Shown here piece after piece: positions 60,140 through 64,000 of a stretch of 64,000 bases of DNA. Under the pieces are notes generated by a model, which was given only the letters and a program-made list of their open reading frames with translations, was not told the DNA's origin and made no database searches. The position numbers were made by a program, and so were the translations under genes. Origin of the DNA: Cornus controversa (taxonomy: Eukaryota > Streptophyta > Magnoliopsida > Cornales > Cornaceae); NCBI GenBank assembly GCA_026545225.1, contig CM048847.1, forward strand, positions 5,270,001-5,334,000, read 5' to 3'. How positions within the stretch are numbered: the stretch's first letter is position 1; the number at the start of each line of letters is the position of its first letter.

Positions 60140-61560
60140 ATGCTAGGTAGACGGTCATTGTCACTTCCTTCACTTCCTTGTAATATTGAACTTGAAAGAA
60201 CACTTAGACAACGTAGAGGAACCTCTAGGGACCCTATATTGCCTAGGACTAAAAACATGGACCCAAATGAAAGTCAACCTCCCGGACTACCTCCTTTTAA
60301 TCATGAACAACCACCTCCACCTCCTCCTCCGCAAGGAGAGTTGCTTATGGACTTTTACCTTCCGACTACATTTGAAGTACCTTCATGTATTCAATTTCTG
60401 GATGTAGCGGCAACTCAATTCGAAATAAAGTCCTCCACCATCAATCTTCTTAATAGCTTGCACGGTCTCCCTAATGAGGATCCATACCGGCACTTAGATT
60501 ATTTCCTTTCTGTGTGTTCCACTATTCGTGTACCACACTTTACGGAGGATGATCTAAAGCTGCGTATGTTCCCCTTCTCCCTAAAAGATAAAGCTTGAAG
60601 TTGGTTCAACTCCTTAGAACCTAACTCAATCCATTCTTGGGCGAAGATGCAAATAGAGTTCTTAAAAAATACTTCCCACTAGGAAAGACGAGTGATATTT
60701 GGAGAGCAATCACCGGATTCACCCAAATTGATCAAGAACAATTTCATGAGACGTGGGAGAGATTAAAAGACCTTCTTAAATCTTGTCCGCATCATGCTAT
60801 CCCAAAATGGCAGCTAGTGCAAAGTTTTTATGATGGGGTGAGTGAGCAACATAGACAAATGATAGACTCCGCGTGTGGGGGTGGATACCTTTTGAAAAGC
60901 CCCGATGAGGCATGGAAACTTTTTCAAACCCTAAGCAATAATTCAGCTCAACGCTCCTCCACTAGGAAAGGGAAGGCCACCCAACCTTGTAGAGGAGTGC
61001 ATGAAATTTCATGGGTAGATGAGGTTGCCATGTAAGTAGAAGCCTTATCCCGAAAAATGGACCTAATCATGAAAAATGGGCTGCCTACTCCAAACCAACC
61101 TATTCAAAATCAGGAAGGGTGTTCATTTTGCTATAGCACTTCGCATTTTGTGTGAGATTGTCCTATTGCCGGGCAATCTCCCGATTATGCTCAAGAGCAA
61201 GCTAATGCCTTGTACTCTAAACAGATGAATGATCCATATTCAAACACGTACAATCCTGGTTACAAAAATCATCCGGCTTTTTCATGGAAACCTCAAGAAT
61301 CAAGTCCCTCTTTTCAAGGGCAAAATTCTTTCAATTCCCAATCTCAGTAGCCTCATTATAGGCCAAATCCTCAACCTTACCATCAAAGGTCCAATTACCA
61401 ACAACCACCACCTCCTCCGAGAAGCCAAGGCTTTGAAGAAAGAGTGATAAGTAATCTTGAGGCTAATACCCGCTTATTGCAAACTCACTCTCAATCAATC
61501 TCTAAGCTTGAAGCTAATGCTCAATCGATGGCTAGGCTAGAAGCTTAAATCAGGCAACTA
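60140..61560 (+). pseudogene. gag: gag remnant of element B
   Basis: It starts MLGRRSLSLP as in element A. Next come a proline-rich stretch (about 60307-60340), the capsid-like domain (LRMFPFSLKDKA, LKKYFPLGKTSD, RLKDLLKSCPHHAIPKWQ, GGGYLLKSPDEAWKLF), a cysteine/histidine knuckle region (about 61117-61160) and the Athila signature DPYSNTYNPGYKNHPAFSWK (about 61230-61290), then a region with QTHSQSISKLEANAQ likely to form a coiled coil. The frame is broken several times. Confidence 0.82.
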
Positions 61561-61569
61561 GCTAATGCC

Positions 61570-62982
61570 TTGAATAGAAGGGAGGAAGGTAAGTTGCCGA
61601 GTCAACCGGTGGCGAATCCTAAGGGTGTTCATGTGATTGAGGATCCATCATTTTCATCTTGTAATGCTCCTCCGGAGCAAGTTCAATCAATCACCACCTT
61701 AAGAAGTGGTAAAGTCATCAATTCCAAAGTGGGGGAGGAAGAGAGAAAGGAATCCCAAGAGCAACCCAAAAATCCAAAAGAATCCCATTTAAATCCAAAT
61801 ATTTTTTCTTTAAACCCAAATGTGCATAACATCCCATTAAATCCAAAAGGAAAGGCAAGTGAAGTTGTGTCGTCATCAATTCCAAATCTTGACACTTCTT
61901 TCGAACCTCCGGTTCCTTTTCCTCAAAGATTAAGGGAACCTTCTCATTTTGGGAAGCAAGGAGAGAAAATTCAAGACATGATGGAGATCTTCAAACAAGT
62001 AAAGATCAATCTCCCTCTCTTTGATGCTATTCGGCAAATTCTCTCCTATGCTAAATTTTTGAAGGACTTGTGCACTCAAAAGCGCAAATCTAGGAATAAT
62101 GCTCCTAAGAAAGTCCTCTTAACTGAGCACATAAGCTCCATTTTCCAACACCAAGCCCCTCCTAAATTCAAAGATCCGGGTGCTCCGACCATTTCGTGCA
62201 CCATCGGAAATCAATCTTTTTAAAAGGCACTTCTTGATTTAGGGGCTAGTGTCAATTTGCTTCCATTCTTAGTTTACCAACAACTAGGTTTGGGGGAACT
62301 TAAGCATACCACAGTTGTGTTGCAACTTGCCGATCGTTCAGTGAAGCAACCACGTGGCATAATTGAGGATGTAATCATTCAAGTGGACAAATTCTACTTT
62401 TCGGTGGACTTCATAGTCCTTGACACGGAACCAGTTCAAAATCCAAATCGACATATTCCTATCATTCTAGGTCGTCCATTTTTGGCCACGGCAAATGCTT
62501 GCGTTAATTGCCGTACCGGAGTAATGGATATCTCTTTCGGGAATATGAAAGTCCGCTTGAACATCTTCAATGCTTCCCACCACACATCCGAAGACGAAAG
62601 TGAGTGCTTTTGTGTCGATGTAGTGGAAGACCTTGTTCAAGAAGCACTTCCTTCTATTCTTTCTAAGGATCCTCTAGAGGCATGCCTAAATCATTTCAAC
62701 TGTGACGATTTTGACATTGAGCGATCCATTTGTGAAGTCAACTCAATGCTCGACGTCAATACTGTCAAGGATGTGCCTAAATGGAGAGTTCTGAGAGAAC
62801 CCTTTCCTCCGTTGATTAATTCCGTCGCTCCCCACGGAGTGGTGGAATTGAAGGACTTGAAAGACGGATCGTTGTTCAAAGTAAATGGGCAGCGCTTAAA
62901 AATATGCGTGGATGACCAAGTTACCAACGAATACGTGGATGTCGTCACCTTGACGGATCTCGTATATTTTAACTCGTGAGCA
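61570..62982 (+). pseudogene. pol: Gag-Pol linker, aspartic protease and integrase-tail-like end of element B
   Basis: The first half is the conserved Athila linker (VPFPQRLRE, FKQVKINLPLFDAIRQI, YAKFLKDLCTQKRK, LTEHISSIFQ, CTIGNQSF). The protease follows with LLDLGASVNLLPFLVYQQLG (active-site D-x-G), QLADRSVKQPRGIIEDV and PIILGRPFLATANA (flap/second motif). The C-terminal part has FKVNGQRLK, which in full-length Athila/Tat elements lies at the end of integrase. RT, RNase H and the integrase core are not among the parts seen, so Pol function is absent. It is broken at least once. Confidence 0.78.
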
Positions 62983-63150
62983 GATTCGAACGTCATGCCA
63001 TAGACGTGTAAGGTGGCAAAGCCATGGTAGCTATCATGCTTCCATGATGTCCCTTTAATCTAAGGTAAGTTTTATATCTAAGCAATTTAGTATCTAAGTC
63101 CCAAAAAAATCCAAGTCCATGAAAACAAAACTCAAGCTAACTATTTTTGA

Positions 63151-63478
63151 GCATCTCGATTGATCGAAGCTGAGATCTCAATCAATCGAGATTTTGGTCT
63201 CGATTGATCGAAATATTGCAGAGAATTTGCCAAGTCCAAAGTCCCAAGAGGTAGTATTCTTCGATAGCGCTTCGATAGATCCTCGATCGATCGAAATTTT
63301 GATTGATCGAAATGGGATCTCGATTGATCGAATGAAAGTCTCGATTGATCGAAGTAAAATCTTGATTCACTGAAGAAGGATCTCGATTGATCGAAGCTGA
63401 TCTCGATTGATCGAAGTAGGATTTTGATTGATCAAAATCTTGATTGATCGAGATGTACATCTCGATCAATCGAGATGC
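63151..63478. repeat. Cluster of TCGATYRATCGA near-palindromes (element B 3' region)
   Basis: About twelve copies in 328 bp, mostly of the form CTCGATTGATCGAAG, with some decayed copies. It is the longest cluster in the window and ends 13 bp before a G-box. Confidence 0.88.
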
Positions 63479-63490
63479 ACGCGATGCCTG

Positions 63491-63515
63491 CACGTGAGCT
63501 GAATTATTATTTAAA
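63491..63515 (+). promoter_or_regulatory. Candidate core promoter: G-box and TATTTAAA
   Basis: CACGTG at 63491-63496 is followed by TATTTAAA at 63508-63515, then a pyrimidine-rich potential start region (about 63530-63540). It lies directly downstream of the motif cluster. Inferred from sequence only. Confidence 0.35.
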
Positions 63516-63734
63516 CCGTTGGGCTTCCCTCTCATTTCAAAAGACCATCCGACTTCTTCCTTTTCTCCGAGCGATCCAGAGGTTCTCCAAGCACCATCCC
63601 GCGCTTGATCTACCATCCCCGACCATCCACCACCGTTCGCCGTAGTCCGCGATCACCGCTAGCACTCGCACGTCCCTTTCTTCGCGGCTGCGAGTGGGTC
63701 TTCATCTTTGTGTGCCGATCATCATCTTCACCTT

Positions 63735-63743
63735 CAGGTAAGT
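63735..63743 (+). other. Splice-donor-like site CAG/GTAAGT
   Basis: CAGGTAAGT matches the full plant 5' splice consensus, about 220 bp after the candidate TATTTAAA. Sequence after it is more T-rich, as expected for an intron. No acceptor or following exon could be confirmed in the window. Confidence 0.35.
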
Positions 63744-64000
63744 GATGCATGGCTATCTTTTACGTAATTTCTCGCTATTTTTGATAGTTTTACGGTGTAA
63801 TAAACATAGACAGTTGATGTTGGGTTGGAATGGTGCATTTGCGATATTCATAATGGGATTTTGCGGGTTTTGGGGGTAGGAATGCATGTATGGGTGAGAT
63901 ATAGCGTTATTTTTGCTTCGAATGCTTACTGTACGGTTTGCAACCGCGGCACCTTCGTTTCGGTTGCATCCGCTTACGCTGCCTTTTTGAGAGCGAATTT

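Larger units (their letters stand above)
58461..64000 (+). mobile_element. Athila-like LTR retrotransposon B, 5' part and body
   Basis: A plus-strand Athila/Tat-branch Ty3/gypsy element of the same family as element A. Parts seen are the 5' LTR (58461-59850), tRNA-Asp primer site (59857-59874), gag (60140 on), gag-protease linker and protease (61570-62982) and a tail resembling the end of integrase. RT, RNase H and the integrase core were not seen in the window, so it appears to be a non-autonomous form. A non-coding 3' region with a motif cluster follows. No 3' LTR is reached by 64000, so the right limit is open. It is broken in several places. It is inserted in the 3' LTR of element C. Confidence 0.82.
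62983..64000 (+). other. 3' non-coding region of element B (or start of unrelated sequence)
   Basis: About 1 kb without a credible coding frame. It holds the longest motif cluster (63151-63478), a promoter-like stretch (63491-63515), a GC-richer segment with CCATCC/ACCATCC runs (63545-63720) and a splice-donor-like CAG/GTAAGT (63735-63743). In Athila-type elements a leader and an env-like reading frame, sometimes spliced, can follow pol; no env-like protein is visible before 64000. A host 5' leader is the alternative. Confidence 0.45.

Noticed and set aside
63151-63478. CRISPR-like spaced short repeats
   Set aside because: Spacing is irregular, repeats are near-palindromic 12-18-mers, several abut, and the genome is a plant. 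Not a CRISPR array.
63484-63645. A 54-codon plus-strand open frame (MPARELNYYL start) as a gene
   Set aside because: Too short, no domain, and it overlaps the promoter-like segment. Left as part of the 3' region of element B.

Overview
The window is a nest of LTR retrotransposons from a flowering-plant genome. I see no convincing host gene. The plant origin rests on the families present: Tekay/Del-type chromoviruses (Ty3/gypsy with a C-terminal chromodomain), Athila-like Ty3/gypsy elements primed by tRNA-Asp, and a TRIM primed by initiator tRNA-Met. The density of nested insertions suggests heterochromatin (inference). The species cannot be named from sequence alone.

Layout. (1) 1-2409, minus strand: the 5' part of an Athila-like element (A) with its LTR at 993-2409 and the start of gag running off the left edge. 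(2) 2410-6651, plus strand: an old, heavily broken Tekay/Del element (C) with gag, protease, RT, RNase H and most of integrase. It resumes at 56281 with the end of pol, a polypurine tract and a 3' LTR (56711-58460). (3) 6652-56280, minus strand: a younger Tekay/Del element in an exact head-to-tail array of seven LTRs and six internal regions (LTR-int-LTR-int...), period about 7.80 kb. The whole 49.6 kb block has one 5-bp target duplication, GGTTT, at 6647-6651 and 56281-56285, so it entered element C once and expanded in place or arrived as a multimer. (4) 57034-57923, minus strand: a miniature TRIM with the same architecture (three 250-bp LTRs, two 70-bp internal segments, period 320 bp), flanked by one AATAT duplication, inside the 3' LTR of C. 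(5) 58461-64000, plus strand: a second Athila-like element (B) of the same family as A, facing the opposite way, with LTR, primer site, gag, protease and an integrase-tail-like end visible. No RT, RNase H or integrase core is seen in the window.

Within the array each unit has gag (413 aa, two zinc knuckles) and pol (protease, RT, RNase H, integrase, chromodomain) in the same frame with one termination codon between them. Five of the six pol frames look uninterrupted and one is broken. The two outer LTRs carry more private substitutions than the five inner ones, and variants are shared between units in a mosaic way. Both fit later expansion by unequal exchange or gene conversion.

The most unexpected shared signal is a near-palindromic motif, TCGATYRATCGA, found in dense clusters in the LTRs of the Athila-like elements, in the LTRs of the Tekay array, and in the 3' region of element B. 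On the plus strand three of these clusters lie just upstream of a TATA-like box. Unrelated element families in one genome sharing such clusters is the feature I would follow up first, together with the two shared-LTR tandem arrays.
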